From Parvibaculaceae bacterium PLY_AMNH_Bact1 (lineage in GTDB: Bacteria > Pseudomonadota > Alphaproteobacteria > Parvibaculales > Parvibaculaceae): DNA of 64,000 bases. Location: contig CP126168.1 in assembly GCA_032881465.1 (NCBI GenBank), positions 1,302,001 through 1,366,000 on the forward strand, read 5' to 3'. Position numbers and translations under genes: made by a program. The notes under the pieces were generated by a model. It was not told the origin of the DNA and searched no databases. It saw nothing but the letters and a program-made list of their open reading frames with translations. Shown one piece after another: positions 34,918 through 44,140 of the stretch (the stretch's first letter is position 1; each line of letters starts with the position of its first letter).

Positions 34918-35976
34918 TTGACAATCGAGATATCGAGCCTCGCCGACTACGGCTGGAGCAATTTTTTTACAAGTCAGTTAGACGAAGATGACCTGGACAA
35001 CTACATCCCTGTGCGGGTGAAGTCTGTCCATCGAAATCAGATCCATGTGATCGGTGTGGATCTGGATCGCACAACCATGCCCTTCATTTCCAAGGATGGA
35101 GAGGGGGCACAGGCAACTGTCGGCGATTGGCTTCTTCTTGAGCCGGAAACTTTTCGGCCAAAACGACTGCTAGAGCGCAAAAGTATTTTCAAGCGCAAGG
35201 CTGTCGGGTCGCATAGAGGCGAACAGCTGATCGCGGCCAATGTCGACACGCTCTTCATTGTGGCGTCATGCAATTTCGACTTCAATTTGGCAAGGTTGGA
35301 GCGGTACATGTCATTGGCACATGAGGCGCAGGTGACGCCGGTCATCGTTCTGACCAAGGCGGACCTGGTGGACGACCCGCAGGAATTTACAGACGCTGTG
35401 TCTGCGCTCGACCCGCACCTGATTGTTGAGAGCATTGATGCCCGCGACGCATCCGCTGCCAAAAGGTTGGAACCCTGGTGTGGTCTTGGTCAGACAGTGG
35501 CGTTCGTCGGCTCGTCCGGCGTGGGTAAGTCGACCCTTATCAACACACTGATCGGCACCGACGACATTGAGACCCGTGACATTCGAGTGGATGATTCCAA
35601 GGGTCGCCACACCACGACGGGCCGCACGCTTCATCGTCTGCCCGAGGGCGGGTGGCTTATTGATACGCCGGGCATGCGTGAGATTCAGCTGACGGAAGTC
35701 GAAGAAGGCATCAAGGAAGTTTTCTCCGATATTCTGGAGCTGGCCGCGTCCTGCAAATTCAATGATTGCGGGCACAATCAGGAGCCCGGCTGCGCCGTGC
35801 GCGTAGCCATTGAAGACGGCAGCCTCGATGCGGAGCGGCTAAAGCGCTGGCAAAAGCTTGCCGCAGAAGAAAGCCGCAATACAGAGACGCTCGCCCAGCG
35901 GCACAATCGCGACCGCAGCTTCGGAAAAATGGTCAAACGCGCCAAGCAGGAAAAGGATCGCAGACGCCACGATTGA
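34918..35976 (+). CDS. rsgA: Ribosome small subunit-dependent GTPase A
   Basis: A late-stage 30S assembly GTPase of 352 residues. An N-terminal OB-fold (about 30-105) binds the 30S decoding region. The GTPase is circularly permuted, seen as G4 TKAD before G1 GSSGVGKST and G3 DTPGM. The C-terminal zinc knuckle is CKFNDCGHNQEPGC. A TTG at 34918 is the only suitable start; the preceding AGCTGGTGA is a weak ribosome-binding site. The gene runs convergent with the VOC gene, and a hairpin separates them. Confidence 0.95.
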   Translation: MTIEISSLADYGWSNFFTSQLDEDDLDNYIPVRVKSVHRNQIHVIGVDLDRTTMPFISKDGEGAQATVGDWLLLEPETFRPKRLLERKSIFKRKAVGSHRGEQLIAANVDTLFIVASCNFDFNLARLERYMSLAHEAQVTPVIVLTKADLVDDPQEFTDAVSALDPHLIVESIDARDASAAKRLEPWCGLGQTVAFVGSSGVGKSTLINTLIGTDDIETRDIRVDDSKGRHTTTGRTLHRLPEGGWLIDTPGMREIQLTEVEEGIKEVFSDILELAASCKFNDCGHNQEPGCAVRVAIEDGSLDAERLKRWQKLAAEESRNTETLAQRHNRDRSFGKMVKRAKQEKDRRRHD

Positions 35977-35985
35977 AGCAGACGT

Positions 35986-36004
35986 GGGCTGACTTTGTCA
36001 GCCC
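35986..36004. terminator. Shared hairpin between convergent rsgA and VOC genes
   Basis: GGGCTGAC (35986-35993) / GTCAGCCC (35997-36004), loop TTT. It covers the stop codon of the VOC gene. No T run on either side, so an intrinsic terminator is uncertain. Confidence 0.45.
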
Positions 36005-36402
36005 GCGCTCTCATCCCAATGCATGGCTTCGATCTTGTGACCGTCCAGGTCATAGACAAAGCAGCCATAATACCCGGCGCCATACTCGCTGCGAATGCCC
36101 GGCGCGCCATCATCTTTAGCACCTGCACTCATCGCCGCTTTATAGAACGCGTCTACTTGAGGCTGGGAGCTGGCGAAAAAGCTGAAATGAACACCATTGG
36201 CAGTTCCTGCCGTGCCGCCATCATATGGGGCCTGCACCCAGAACTCAGGGAACATTTTGCCATAAGCTACAGCCCCCTCGTGCTCCATGATCCGTTTGGC
36301 GCCAATGGTCGGCATCACGGTGTCGTAGAAGGTGAGCGCTTCGTCCAGCTTGTTCGAACCAATCGACACATGGGACATGATGCTGGGGTTTTCGTCGGCC
36401 AT
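35998..36402 (-). CDS. VOC (glyoxalase/bleomycin-resistance fold) protein
   Basis: A 134-residue vicinal-oxygen-chelate protein, with the paired beta-alpha-beta3 modules seen as MSHVSIGSNKLDEALTFYDT and GVHFSFFASSQPQVDAFYKAA. It ends in YYGCFVYDLDGHKIEAMHW, where Asp/His/Glu positions match the metal-binding half-site. Probably cytoplasmic; could act on lactoylglutathione-like or other small substrates. Its ribosome-binding site (AGGATAGG) lies within a perfect 9-bp stem of a hairpin that begins five bases before the ATG, which implies translational control. Confidence 0.9.
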   Translation of the reverse strand: MADENPSIMSHVSIGSNKLDEALTFYDTVMPTIGAKRIMEHEGAVAYGKMFPEFWVQAPYDGGTAGTANGVHFSFFASSQPQVDAFYKAAMSAGAKDDGAPGIRSEYGAGYYGCFVYDLDGHKIEAMHWDESAG

Positions 36403-36406
36403 GATT

Positions 36407-36461
36407 CCTATCCTTTCGTCAGATTGGCAACGCGTCGAGTTGCCCCTGATTTAAGGATAGG
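36407..36461 (-). promoter_or_regulatory. RBS-sequestering hairpin in the leader of the VOC gene
   Basis: Read leftward as mRNA: CCTATCCTT (36461-36453), TCAG (36449-36446), GGCAAC (36444-36439), loop, GTTGCC (36431-36426), CTGA (36422-36419), AAGGATAGG (36415-36407), then AATC and ATG. All three helices pair perfectly. The last arm holds the ribosome-binding site, so folding would block translation. Candidate RNA thermometer, ligand-responsive or protein-responsive leader. Confidence 0.65.
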
Positions 36462-36527
36462 AGATTTTTGCGGCGGTCACACGACCCTCAGTGATTTATC
36501 CTGACAATTGGTGTCAGTAGCCGAAGC

Positions 36528-37781
36528 TCAAACCGGCTTTAAAAGCACGTGCTTCTTTTTACCGATGGAGAGCTTGATGACGCCTTCAGAGGTCAGGTCG
36601 TCTTTTGTGAGGGACCCGCGTTCATCCTGAACACCTTTGTCATTCACCTTCGCGCCGCCGCCTTTGATCTGACGGCGGGCATCGCCATTCGAGCCACAGA
36701 GACCAGCGGTCACGAAAGCTGAGAGAACACCCAGTCCCGCCTCAAGATCAGCTGCTGCAATTTCGACGGTCGGCAGATCTGTGCTCACGGCTCCCGTTTC
36801 AAACGCAACACGGGCTGTTTCCGCAGCTTTGTCTGCTTCTGCGCGTCCATGCGCCATGGCTGTTGCTTCGGTAGCGAGCACTTTTTTGGCATCATTCAGC
36901 TCAGCGCCTTCAAGGGCTTCGAGGCGCGCAACTTCATCGAGCGGAAGCTCCGTAAAGAGCCGCAGGAATTTTCCCACATCGGCATCTTCCGTGTTCCGCC
37001 AGTATTGCCAGTAGTCGTAAGGCGAGAGCATGTCGGCATTCACCCAGACAGCGCCGTCGGCTGTTTTACCCATCTTGCCGCCACTTGATGTGGTGAGAAG
37101 GTTGGTGGTGAGGCCGACAAGAGACGCACCGTCTGCACGACGTCCAAGTTCGATCCCGTTGACGATGTTGCCCCACTGGTCGGAGCCGCCCATTTGCAGG
37201 TCGCATCCAAAGCGTTTGTTTAGCTCAGCGAAATCATAGGCCTGCAGGATCATGTAGTTGAACTCAAGGAAGGAGAGAGACTGCTCCCGGTCCAGGCGTA
37301 GTTTCACGCTGTCAAAACTCAGCATCCGGTTGACAGAGAAATGACGGCCATAGTCGCGCAGGAAATCGATGTACTGAAGCTCGTCCAGCCAGTCCCGATT
37401 ATTGACCATGATGCCATCCGTTGGACCATCCCCGAAGGTCAGAAATTTGTCGAAGACGCTTTTGATACCAGCGAGATTCTGATCAATCAGGTCATCGGTC
37501 AGCAGTGGTCGCGCTTCATCCTTGAAAGATGGGTCGCCAATCCGAGTTGTGCCGCCACCCATCAATGCGATGGGCTTGTGCCCGGTCTGCTGCAACCAGC
37601 GCAACATCATGATCTGAATGAGACTGCCCGCATGTAAGCTGGGAGCCGTGCAATCAAAGCCGATATAGCCAGTGACCACACCAGAGGACAGCCGCTCGTC
37701 GAGCAGATCAAAGTCCGAGCATTGGGCGATAAAACCGCGCTCTTCCATTACATTCAGGAAATCAGATTTGTAACTGCTCAT
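36528..37781 (-). CDS. tyrS: Tyrosyl-tRNA synthetase
   Basis: Charges tRNA-Tyr; 417 residues, class I. The HIGH-type motif is HAGSLIQ after DCTAPSLH. Tyr-binding motifs are seen in QAYDFAEL and MGGSDQWGN. The KMSKS-type loop is KMGKT. The C-terminal S4-like RNA-binding domain (about 350-417) includes [16 protein letters not shown]. Start ATG 37781. It is divergent from anmK, a common arrangement in related bacteria. Confidence 0.97.
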   Translation of the reverse strand: MSSYKSDFLNVMEERGFIAQCSDFDLLDERLSSGVVTGYIGFDCTAPSLHAGSLIQIMMLRWLQQTGHKPIALMGGGTTRIGDPSFKDEARPLLTDDLIDQNLAGIKSVFDKFLTFGDGPTDGIMVNNRDWLDELQYIDFLRDYGRHFSVNRMLSFDSVKLRLDREQSLSFLEFNYMILQAYDFAELNKRFGCDLQMGGSDQWGNIVNGIELGRRADGASLVGLTTNLLTTSSGGKMGKTADGAVWVNADMLSPYDYWQYWRNTEDADVGKFLRLFTELPLDEVARLEALEGAELNDAKKVLATEATAMAHGRAEADKAAETARVAFETGAVSTDLPTVEIAAADLEAGLGVLSAFVTAGLCGSNGDARRQIKGGGAKVNDKGVQDERGSLTKDDLTSEGVIKLSIGKKKHVLLKPV

Positions 37782-37914
37782 CAGATCTGGCCATTTATTA
37801 ATAACTCTGCCGCTTGGGCGCGGCGTCGCGCTGGTGTATCACGGATTGCACCCAAATTGGCAAGGCCCTAGAGGGCCGGAGGGGCACAGGACAGCGGTTA
37901 AGCGGAGTGAACTC

Positions 37915-39039
37915 ATGACAAAGACCTATTTCGCAATCGGACTGATGAGCGGGACCTCTATGGACGGGATCGATATTGCAGGTCTGGAGACTGACGGCGA
38001 AACCTTCCTGAAACCGGGCCCCGCCGGCGCTCTGGTCTACTCAGATGAAGAACGCGCCTATCTCCGCCAGGCCGTAGAAGCGGCGGCGTCCTGGAAAGCA
38101 GGCGACCCTGTACCCGAAGCTGTGGCGTCCGCAGAAGAAAAGCTGACAGCAGCGCATGTGGAAGCGGTTCGTGCATTTTTGAATGAAAACGATCTCAATG
38201 CAGCAGATGTCGACGTGATTGGCTTTCATGGTCAGACCGTCCTTCATGCGCCGGATCAGGGCCGCACGGTCCAGATCGGCCATGGCGACCAGCTGGCCGC
38301 CACCCTCGGAATTGATGTCGTCAATGACTTTCGCACTGCGGATGTCGCGGCAGGAGGGGAAGGGGCACCCTTTGCACCGCTCTATCACAAAGCGCTGGCA
38401 GAAAACCTCAATGGGCCGCGCCCCATTGCTGTCTTGAATTTAGGGGGCGTCGCCAACGTCACCTGGTTGGGAGACGGGCCGGACGATATTCTGGCCTTTG
38501 ACACGGGCCCCGCCAGCGGCGCGCTTGACGACTGGGTCCAGTCCCATGGCGCGGGCCGGATGGATGTCGATGGTCAGTTGGCCAAGGCAGGGAAGGTCAA
38601 TGAAGCGATCTTGGCTGCCATGCTCACCCATCCGTTTTTTGACGTGACACCACCCAAGTCCCTCGACCGTTTGGATTTCCCGATGGACCCTGTGGCGGGG
38701 CTGAGCTTGGAGGATGGAGCCGCGACCCTTACCGCCTTTACAGCAGCGTGTATTGAGCGGGCGACAGAGCATCTGCCCGCTAGTTCCCTTCAATGGATTG
38801 TGTGCGGTGGCGGGCGATACAATCCAGCCATTCTGGGAGAGTTGCGTGGTCGGCTGGGTGTCCCCGTCGAGCCCGCTGAGAGCGTCGGCTGGCGCGGCGA
38901 TGACGTTGAGGCTGAGGCCTTCGCCTTTCTTGCGGTCCGCTCACTCCGTGGCTTGCCGCTCAGTGTCCCGGGAACAACAAAAGTGCCCAAGCCACAAACC
39001 GGCGGTGTGCTGCACCGTGCAGAGAAGGCTCTGGCCTAG
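37915..39039 (+). CDS. anmK: Anhydro-N-acetylmuramic acid kinase
   Basis: Phosphorylates and opens 1,6-anhydro-MurNAc from cell-wall turnover to MurNAc-6-phosphate; cytoplasmic, 374 residues. The ATP/sugar signature GLMSGTSMDGID opens the protein. DVIGFHGQTVLH, NLGGVANVTWLG and VCGGGRYNP are further ASKHA-fold motifs. ATG 37915 has GGAG about seven bases upstream; the 27 residues further upstream in frame overlap the tyrS promoter region. MurNAc-6-P etherase (murQ) is not in the window. Confidence 0.96.
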   Translation: MTKTYFAIGLMSGTSMDGIDIAGLETDGETFLKPGPAGALVYSDEERAYLRQAVEAAASWKAGDPVPEAVASAEEKLTAAHVEAVRAFLNENDLNAADVDVIGFHGQTVLHAPDQGRTVQIGHGDQLAATLGIDVVNDFRTADVAAGGEGAPFAPLYHKALAENLNGPRPIAVLNLGGVANVTWLGDGPDDILAFDTGPASGALDDWVQSHGAGRMDVDGQLAKAGKVNEAILAAMLTHPFFDVTPPKSLDRLDFPMDPVAGLSLEDGAATLTAFTAACIERATEHLPASSLQWIVCGGGRYNPAILGELRGRLGVPVEPAESVGWRGDDVEAEAFAFLAVRSLRGLPLSVPGTTKVPKPQTGGVLHRAEKALA

Positions 39040-39109
39040 AGCATGTCCAGATAAAGTGGAGGCCGGTTCAGCGCCAACGTGTTTAGGCGGAAATTCGACA
39101 AACCAAAAA

Positions 39110-39781
39110 CTAGCCTGCTTCTTCTTCCTCCGCCTCAGGGGCTGGGGCAAGGCGTTTGTCGAGATAGCCACCGACCACGCCCAGCATGTCATCCATGTGA
39201 TCGTCATAGAAGTGGTTGGCCCCAGCGATAGACTGGTGCTCGATCACGATGCCTTTCTGGGTTTTGAGACGCTCAACGAGTCGCAGCACATCGGCTTCAG
39301 GCGCAACCTGGTCAACGCTACCCGAGGTGATGAGCCCGGAAGAGGGGCAGGGGGCGAGGAAGGAGAAGTCATACATATTCGCTGGCGGCGCAACGGAGAT
39401 GAAGCCGTCAATTTCAGGCCGGCGCATCAGAACCTGCATGCCGATCCAGGCCCCAAAGGAAAAGCCAGCAATCCAGCATTGTGGGGCCTCAGCATGCTGA
39501 GCCTGCAGCCAATCCAGCGCCGTTGCAGCGTCTGACAGCTCGCCAACGCCGCCGTCAAAGACGCCCTGGCTGCGACCGACACCACGGAAATTGAACCGCA
39601 ACACGTTGAAGCCACGATCAACAAAGGTCTGATAGAGCGAATAGGCAACCGGGTTATTCATGGTCCCGCCAAACTGGGGGTGCGGGTGTAGCACTAGCGC
39701 CAACGGAGAATTCGGCTTTCCACTAACGTGGTAGCGGCCTTCGATCCGTCCCGCAGGACCATTGAAAATAACTTCCGGCAT
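39110..39781 (-). CDS. Alpha/beta hydrolase (dienelactone-hydrolase-like)
   Basis: A 223-residue serine hydrolase. The nucleophile elbow is GFSFG in CWIAGFSFGAWIGMQ. The oxyanion region HPHPQFGGTMNN lies near residue 37, and the catalytic Asp and His are expected in SVDQVAPEADVL and GANHFYDDH. Such small hydrolases are often listed as uncharacterised YcjY/AroA-linked types. The ATG at 39781 (MPEVIFNG) is chosen with AGGGAA upstream; an in-frame start at 39802 is possible. The C-terminal tail is Glu-rich. Confidence 0.88.
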   Translation of the reverse strand: MPEVIFNGPAGRIEGRYHVSGKPNSPLALVLHPHPQFGGTMNNPVAYSLYQTFVDRGFNVLRFNFRGVGRSQGVFDGGVGELSDAATALDWLQAQHAEAPQCWIAGFSFGAWIGMQVLMRRPEIDGFISVAPPANMYDFSFLAPCPSSGLITSGSVDQVAPEADVLRLVERLKTQKGIVIEHQSIAGANHFYDDHMDDMLGVVGGYLDKRLAPAPEAEEEEAG

Positions 39782-40153
39782 ATCTTTTCGTTCCCTGAAC
39801 ACGCAAAAAAATGGCTGTTTTGTACCATTTTTCTGAAATCCTCTATTCCCTAGTAAAATAATCAGCTATTAAAGCTGGAATCCTGGGGATAAAGTTCTAA
39901 ATACTTGACTACCAGGGTAGGTAAAGGGACGGTTCGCCCGCTTTTTTCCCTAGCTGATTGTCTGAGGTGCCATAAAAGGCGCCGTTTCTTAACACAGGCA
40001 GCATCCCAATGCGCAACTAAATGATGAGGCGCGGAATATTGGACTGGTCATGGTCTCGAAGGTCCCCCCTAAAGCCAAAGTGGGGGCACTACGGGGCAAT
40101 GTGGGTGGGAAGAGGCGGCAGAGCGCCGCGCTCAAGGCCAAAGGAGAGAAATT
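39782..40153. other. Promoter region of the Fe-S operon
   Basis: About 370 bases between the hydrolase and iscR. The left part is AT-rich and contains the IscR-like site at 39900-39924. Several short open frames here lack ribosome-binding sites. The iscR ribosome-binding site AAGGAG is at 40141-40146. Confidence 0.5.
39900..39924 (+). promoter_or_regulatory. Candidate IscR (type 1) binding site
   Basis: ATACTTGACTA (39901-39911) fits fully the left half of the E. coli type-1 IscR consensus (ATASYYGACTR). The right half, GGGTAGGTAAA, is weak. It lies about 230 bases before iscR. Autoregulation by the [2Fe-2S] form of IscR would be expected if functional. Confidence 0.45.
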
Positions 40154-40648
40154 TTGAAACTGACCACAAAAGGCCGTTATGCCGTTATGGCGATGACCGA
40201 CCTGGCGAAACACAGCGAGGGACGCCCGGTCTCATTGGCAGATATTGCATCACGCCAGGAAATCTCGCTTTCATATCTGGAGCAATTGTTCGCTCGGCTG
40301 CGCCGCGGCGGATTGGTGCGCTCTGTTCGGGGGCCAGGCGGAGGATATCTACTGGCGCGCTCTATGGCAGAAACGCGGATATCTGACGTCATCCTGTCCG
40401 TTGACGAACCTATGTCTGCGACAAGATGTGAGTCTAACTCAGCAACCGGATGCCTTTCGGATGGCTCGCGCTGCCTGACCCACGACTTGTGGGACGAATT
40501 GGGACATCAGATTCATCTCTATCTGGACAGTGTTTCACTGGAAGATGTTATGAACCGCCAGGTTCGCCGGACGGCACATCAACAAGAAGCCACGCCAGTG
40601 ATGGTAACCCCGGAAACTAGGGAGTTTTCACTAGATGTGGCAGGTTGA
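40154..40648 (+). CDS. iscR: Rrf2-family regulator IscR
   Basis: A 164-residue Fe-S-sensing repressor. The winged helix (about 1-75) begins MKLTTKGRYAVMAM and contains ISLSYLEQLFARLRRGGLV and SVRGPGGGYLLAR. Cluster ligands are Cys92, Cys100 and Cys107 with His110; spacing is x7/x6 instead of x5/x5 in E. coli IscR. The start is a TTG at 40154 with AAGGAG seven bases upstream. It heads the suf operon and presumably tunes it to Fe-S demand. Confidence 0.93.
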   Translation: MKLTTKGRYAVMAMTDLAKHSEGRPVSLADIASRQEISLSYLEQLFARLRRGGLVRSVRGPGGGYLLARSMAETRISDVILSVDEPMSATRCESNSATGCLSDGSRCLTHDLWDELGHQIHLYLDSVSLEDVMNRQVRRTAHQQEATPVMVTPETREFSLDVAG

Positions 40649-40728
40649 CACCTAGCTTCAAACCGCGGCCCTGACATAGAAACAGGACTAGAAATGAGCC
40701 GCAAAACAGGAAATGACTGCACCAGCCG

Positions 40729-41904
40729 ATGACAGGTGAGCGTACATATCTCGACTACAATGCGACCGCGCCCATGCGCCCGGAAGCATATGAGGCCGTG
40801 TGCGCGGCAATGGACGGCATCGGCAACGCGTCTTCAGTTCACAAAGAAGGACGAGACGCACGCGCGCTCGTCGAAACCGCGCGACAGTCTGTAGCGAGAC
40901 TCGTTGGTGTTGAACCCGACTGCGTGACCTTCACCAGCGGCGGCACTGAAGCCAACCATTTGGCCTTTAGGCAAGCGGCGGAACGAGGCGCGACATCTAT
41001 TCTTTATTCAGCTGTTGAACATCCCTCTGTCGCGGAAGCAGCAAAGCTTGCCAGCTCAGAAGCAGATGTTCCGGCAACAGAAATTCTCGTAGACGATGAG
41101 GGGCGCGTATCACTCGCTGCCCTTAAAGGGCTACTTGACAGTGGCGGGGACCGTCCATTCGTTTCCGTTATGGCAGCGAACAATGAGACAGGTGTATTGC
41201 AGCCTCTGAAAGAGATTGCCGACCTGGTGCATGAGCAGGGCGGCATTCTGCACACAGATGCAATTCAGATCGCTGGGAAAGCTTCCTTCGACATGAAAGC
41301 GACCGGCGCCGATATGGCGACGCTTTCAGCGCACAAGATTGGTGGACCACTGGGGGTGGGCGCATTTGTGTTGGCAGAAGATGCTCATGTCGCTGCCCGT
41401 CAGACAGGCGGAGGCCAGGAACGCGGCCGGCGGTCTGGCACGGAGAATGTAAGCGGTATTGCAGGGTTTGGAGTTGCAGCATCTTTGGCGGCGAGCCTGG
41501 AGGCTATGAACAAGATACAAGGCTTGCGAGACCGTCTGGAGACAAGCCTGCAAGCGTCTGTACCTGACGTTGAGTTCTTCAGCAGCGCAGTTGAGCGGTT
41601 GCCGAACACAAGCTGCCTGTCCGCGCCGGGCTTGAAGGCGGAAACCCTGCTGATGCAGCTTGATCTTGCAGGGCTTGCGGTGAGTGCTGGGTCTGCCTGC
41701 TCATCTGGCAAAGTGGCGCGCTCACATGTGCTGGATGCGATGGGTATTGACGAGGACCTCGCGGGCGGCGCAGTGCGGGTGAGCCTTGGATGGAAGACGA
41801 CAGAACAAGATATTGAAAAGTTTTGCTCAGCCTGGATCAAGGCGGTGCAGATGAGTAAGCGGACCAGCAGCACAGGCCCCCGCCTGGCTGCAGCGGAAGG
41901 GTAA
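40729..41904 (+). CDS. iscS: Cysteine desulfurase, IscS/NifS-like
   Basis: A PLP enzyme of 391 residues that removes sulfur from cysteine for Fe-S assembly. It begins [16 protein letters not shown]. The PLP lysine is in LSAHKIGGP and the sulfur-accepting cysteine in [11 protein letters not shown] (class I-type SSG loop). It is the second gene of the suf operon. A second desulfurase of the SufS type lies four genes downstream. The start at 40729 has only a distant purine stretch upstream; this is the one weak point. Confidence 0.93.
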   Translation: MTGERTYLDYNATAPMRPEAYEAVCAAMDGIGNASSVHKEGRDARALVETARQSVARLVGVEPDCVTFTSGGTEANHLAFRQAAERGATSILYSAVEHPSVAEAAKLASSEADVPATEILVDDEGRVSLAALKGLLDSGGDRPFVSVMAANNETGVLQPLKEIADLVHEQGGILHTDAIQIAGKASFDMKATGADMATLSAHKIGGPLGVGAFVLAEDAHVAARQTGGGQERGRRSGTENVSGIAGFGVAASLAASLEAMNKIQGLRDRLETSLQASVPDVEFFSSAVERLPNTSCLSAPGLKAETLLMQLDLAGLAVSAGSACSSGKVARSHVLDAMGIDEDLAGGAVRVSLGWKTTEQDIEKFCSAWIKAVQMSKRTSSTGPRLAAAEG

Positions 41905-41909
41905 GCGGT

Positions 41910-43364
41910 ATGGTTGCCACACGAGAAACAGTTGAAGCCGTTGATGAGGCGGTCGGGAAGTACAAATATGGCTTCTCAACTGACATCGAGTCTGAGAAAG
42001 CGCCAAAAGGTCTGAATGAAGACACCGTGCGTTTCATCTCGGCTAAGAAAAGCGAGCCTGAGTGGTTGCTGGAATGGCGCCTTGATGCGTTTCGCCGATG
42101 GCAGACCATGGAAGAACCGGATTGGGCCAAGGTCAATTATCCCAAAATTGACTATCAGGATTCTTACTATTATTCGGCACCGAAAAGCGATGATGATCGG
42201 CCAAAAAGCCTGGACGAAGTCGATCCGAAGCTCCTCGAAACCTATGAGAAGCTGGGTATTCCCTTAGTCGAGCAGATGGCACTTGCAGGCGTTGCCGTTG
42301 ATGCCGTGTTTGATAGCGTATCGGTTGCGACCACGTTTAAAGAGCGGCTTGCAGAAGCAGGCGTGATTTTTTGCTCCTTCTCAGAAGCCGTGCAGGAGCA
42401 TCCCGAGCTTGTACGCCAATATCTGGGCACGGTGGTTCCCGTTACGGACAACTATTTCGCGACGCTGAACTCTGCGGTCTTCTCGGATGGGTCTTTTGTT
42501 TTCGTTCCCAAAGGCGTGCGCTGTCCCATGGAGCTCTCCACCTATTTCCGTATCAATGAGGCGGATACAGGGCAGTTCGAACGCACACTGATTATCGTGG
42601 AAGACGGTGCTTATGTGAGCTATCTCGAAGGCTGCACGGCGCCCATGCGCGACGAACACCAGCTTCATGCGGCGGTAGTAGAGCTCGTCTGCCTTGAAGA
42701 CGCGGAGATCAAATATTCCACCGTTCAGAACTGGTATCCTGGTGATGAGGATGGAAATGGTGGCATCTATAATTTCGTGACCAAGCGCGGCGATTGCCGT
42801 GGCGACAATTCCAAAATCTCCTGGACGCAAGTGGAGACGGGGTCTGCGGTGACATGGAAATATCCAAGTTGCGTGTTGCGCGGAGATAACTCCGTCGGTG
42901 AGTTTTACTCTATCGCGATCTCCAACAATCTGCAGCAGGTCGATAGTGGCACCAAGATGATCCATCTTGGCAAAAACACATCGAGCAGGATCATCTCCAA
43001 GGGCATATCTGCAGGACGGTCGTCCAGCACCTATCGCGGCCTTGTTTCGGTTCACAAGAAAGCAGAAGACTCACGGAACTTCACCCAGTGCGATAGCCTC
43101 CTCATTGGCGATCGTTGTTCCGCCCACACCGTGCCCTACATTGAGAGTAAGAACCCAAGTGCTGTACTGGAGCATGAGGCAACAACGTCGAAGCTCAGCG
43201 AAGACCAGCTCTTTTACTGTCGTCAACGCGGGTTGGGTGAGGAGGAAGCTGTGGCACTTCTTGTGAACGGTTTTTGTCGTGACGTGTTGCAGCAACTACC
43301 AATGGAATTTGCCGTTGAAGCCCAGAAATTGGTGTGCATCAGCCTGGAAGGCAGCGTGGGTTAA
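41910..43364 (+). CDS. sufB: Fe-S cluster assembly scaffold SufB
   Basis: A 484-residue beta-helix scaffold protein that with SufC and SufD builds [4Fe-4S] clusters. Conserved segments are visible: [37 protein letters not shown], and the active cysteine region [19 protein letters not shown] (equivalent of E. coli Cys405), then [17 protein letters not shown]. It starts five bases after iscS. Length is normal. Confidence 0.97.
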   Translation: MVATRETVEAVDEAVGKYKYGFSTDIESEKAPKGLNEDTVRFISAKKSEPEWLLEWRLDAFRRWQTMEEPDWAKVNYPKIDYQDSYYYSAPKSDDDRPKSLDEVDPKLLETYEKLGIPLVEQMALAGVAVDAVFDSVSVATTFKERLAEAGVIFCSFSEAVQEHPELVRQYLGTVVPVTDNYFATLNSAVFSDGSFVFVPKGVRCPMELSTYFRINEADTGQFERTLIIVEDGAYVSYLEGCTAPMRDEHQLHAAVVELVCLEDAEIKYSTVQNWYPGDEDGNGGIYNFVTKRGDCRGDNSKISWTQVETGSAVTWKYPSCVLRGDNSVGEFYSIAISNNLQQVDSGTKMIHLGKNTSSRIISKGISAGRSSSTYRGLVSVHKKAEDSRNFTQCDSLLIGDRCSAHTVPYIESKNPSAVLEHEATTSKLSEDQLFYCRQRGLGEEEAVALLVNGFCRDVLQQLPMEFAVEAQKLVCISLEGSVG

Positions 43365-43390
43365 GCCTGCGCCAAAAGGAACGATTAAGA

Positions 43391-44140
43391 ATGCTTGAGA
43401 TTAAAGACCTTCATGCGCGTGTAGACGGGACCCCCATCCTGAACGGTATTTCGCTTTCCATTGGCGCTGGTGAAGTGCATGCGATTATGGGTCCTAACGG
43501 GTCCGGCAAGAGCACACTGTCAAATGTGCTGGCAGGCCGTGAGGATTATGAAATCACCAAAGGCTCGATCACGTATAAGGGCAAAGATCTGACGGAACTG
43601 TCGATTGAAGAGCGCGCGTCTGCAGGCATCTTCCTGGCGTTCCAATACCCGACGGAGATCCCAGGTGTTACAACCATGACGTTCCTCAAAACCGCTGTGA
43701 ATGCGCAGCGGAAGGCTCGTGGCGAAGACGAACTGGATGCCGTGAAGTTTCTAAAGCTCGTCCGCGAGAAAGCCAAAGAGCTTAAAGTCGAAGAGGACAT
43801 GCTTAAGCGTCCGCTTAATGTTGGGTTCTCCGGCGGCGAGAAGAAGCGGGCGGAGACCCTGCAGATGTCTCTGCTCCAACCTTCATTGGCTGTGCTGGAT
43901 GAAACCGACTCCGGTCTCGACATTGATGCGCTGAAAATCGTTGCCGATGGCGTGAATCGCCTGCGCGCGCCGGATCGCTCAATGATCGTAATCACCCACT
44001 ATCAGCGTCTCCTGGACTATATCGTACCTGATCAGGTGCACGTATTGGCCAAGGGCAAGATCATCCGCTCCGGTGGCAAGGAACTCGCGGCAGAGCTGGA
44101 GGCTTCCGGCTATACGGACCTGACCGAGAGTGCAGCATGA
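43391..44140 (+). CDS. sufC: Fe-S assembly ATPase SufC
   Basis: A cytoplasmic ABC-type ATPase of 249 residues that drives conformational change of SufBD. Walker A GPNGSGKST, signature SGGEKKRAE, Walker B LAVLDETDSGLD and the switch His in VITHYQ are present. ATG 43391 (MLEIKDLHARVDG) is chosen; a 19-residue in-frame extension would overlap sufB. The stop overlaps the sufD ATG (ATGA). Confidence 0.97.
   Translation: MLEIKDLHARVDGTPILNGISLSIGAGEVHAIMGPNGSGKSTLSNVLAGREDYEITKGSITYKGKDLTELSIEERASAGIFLAFQYPTEIPGVTTMTFLKTAVNAQRKARGEDELDAVKFLKLVREKAKELKVEEDMLKRPLNVGFSGGEKKRAETLQMSLLQPSLAVLDETDSGLDIDALKIVADGVNRLRAPDRSMIVITHYQRLLDYIVPDQVHVLAKGKIIRSGGKELAAELEASGYTDLTESAA

Noticed and set aside
39040-39109. 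Third copy of a dispersed palindromic repeat after anmK
   Set aside because: AGAGCATGTCC and a possible GGCCGG centre resemble alphaproteobacterial repeats, but the arms do not pair well enough to claim it.
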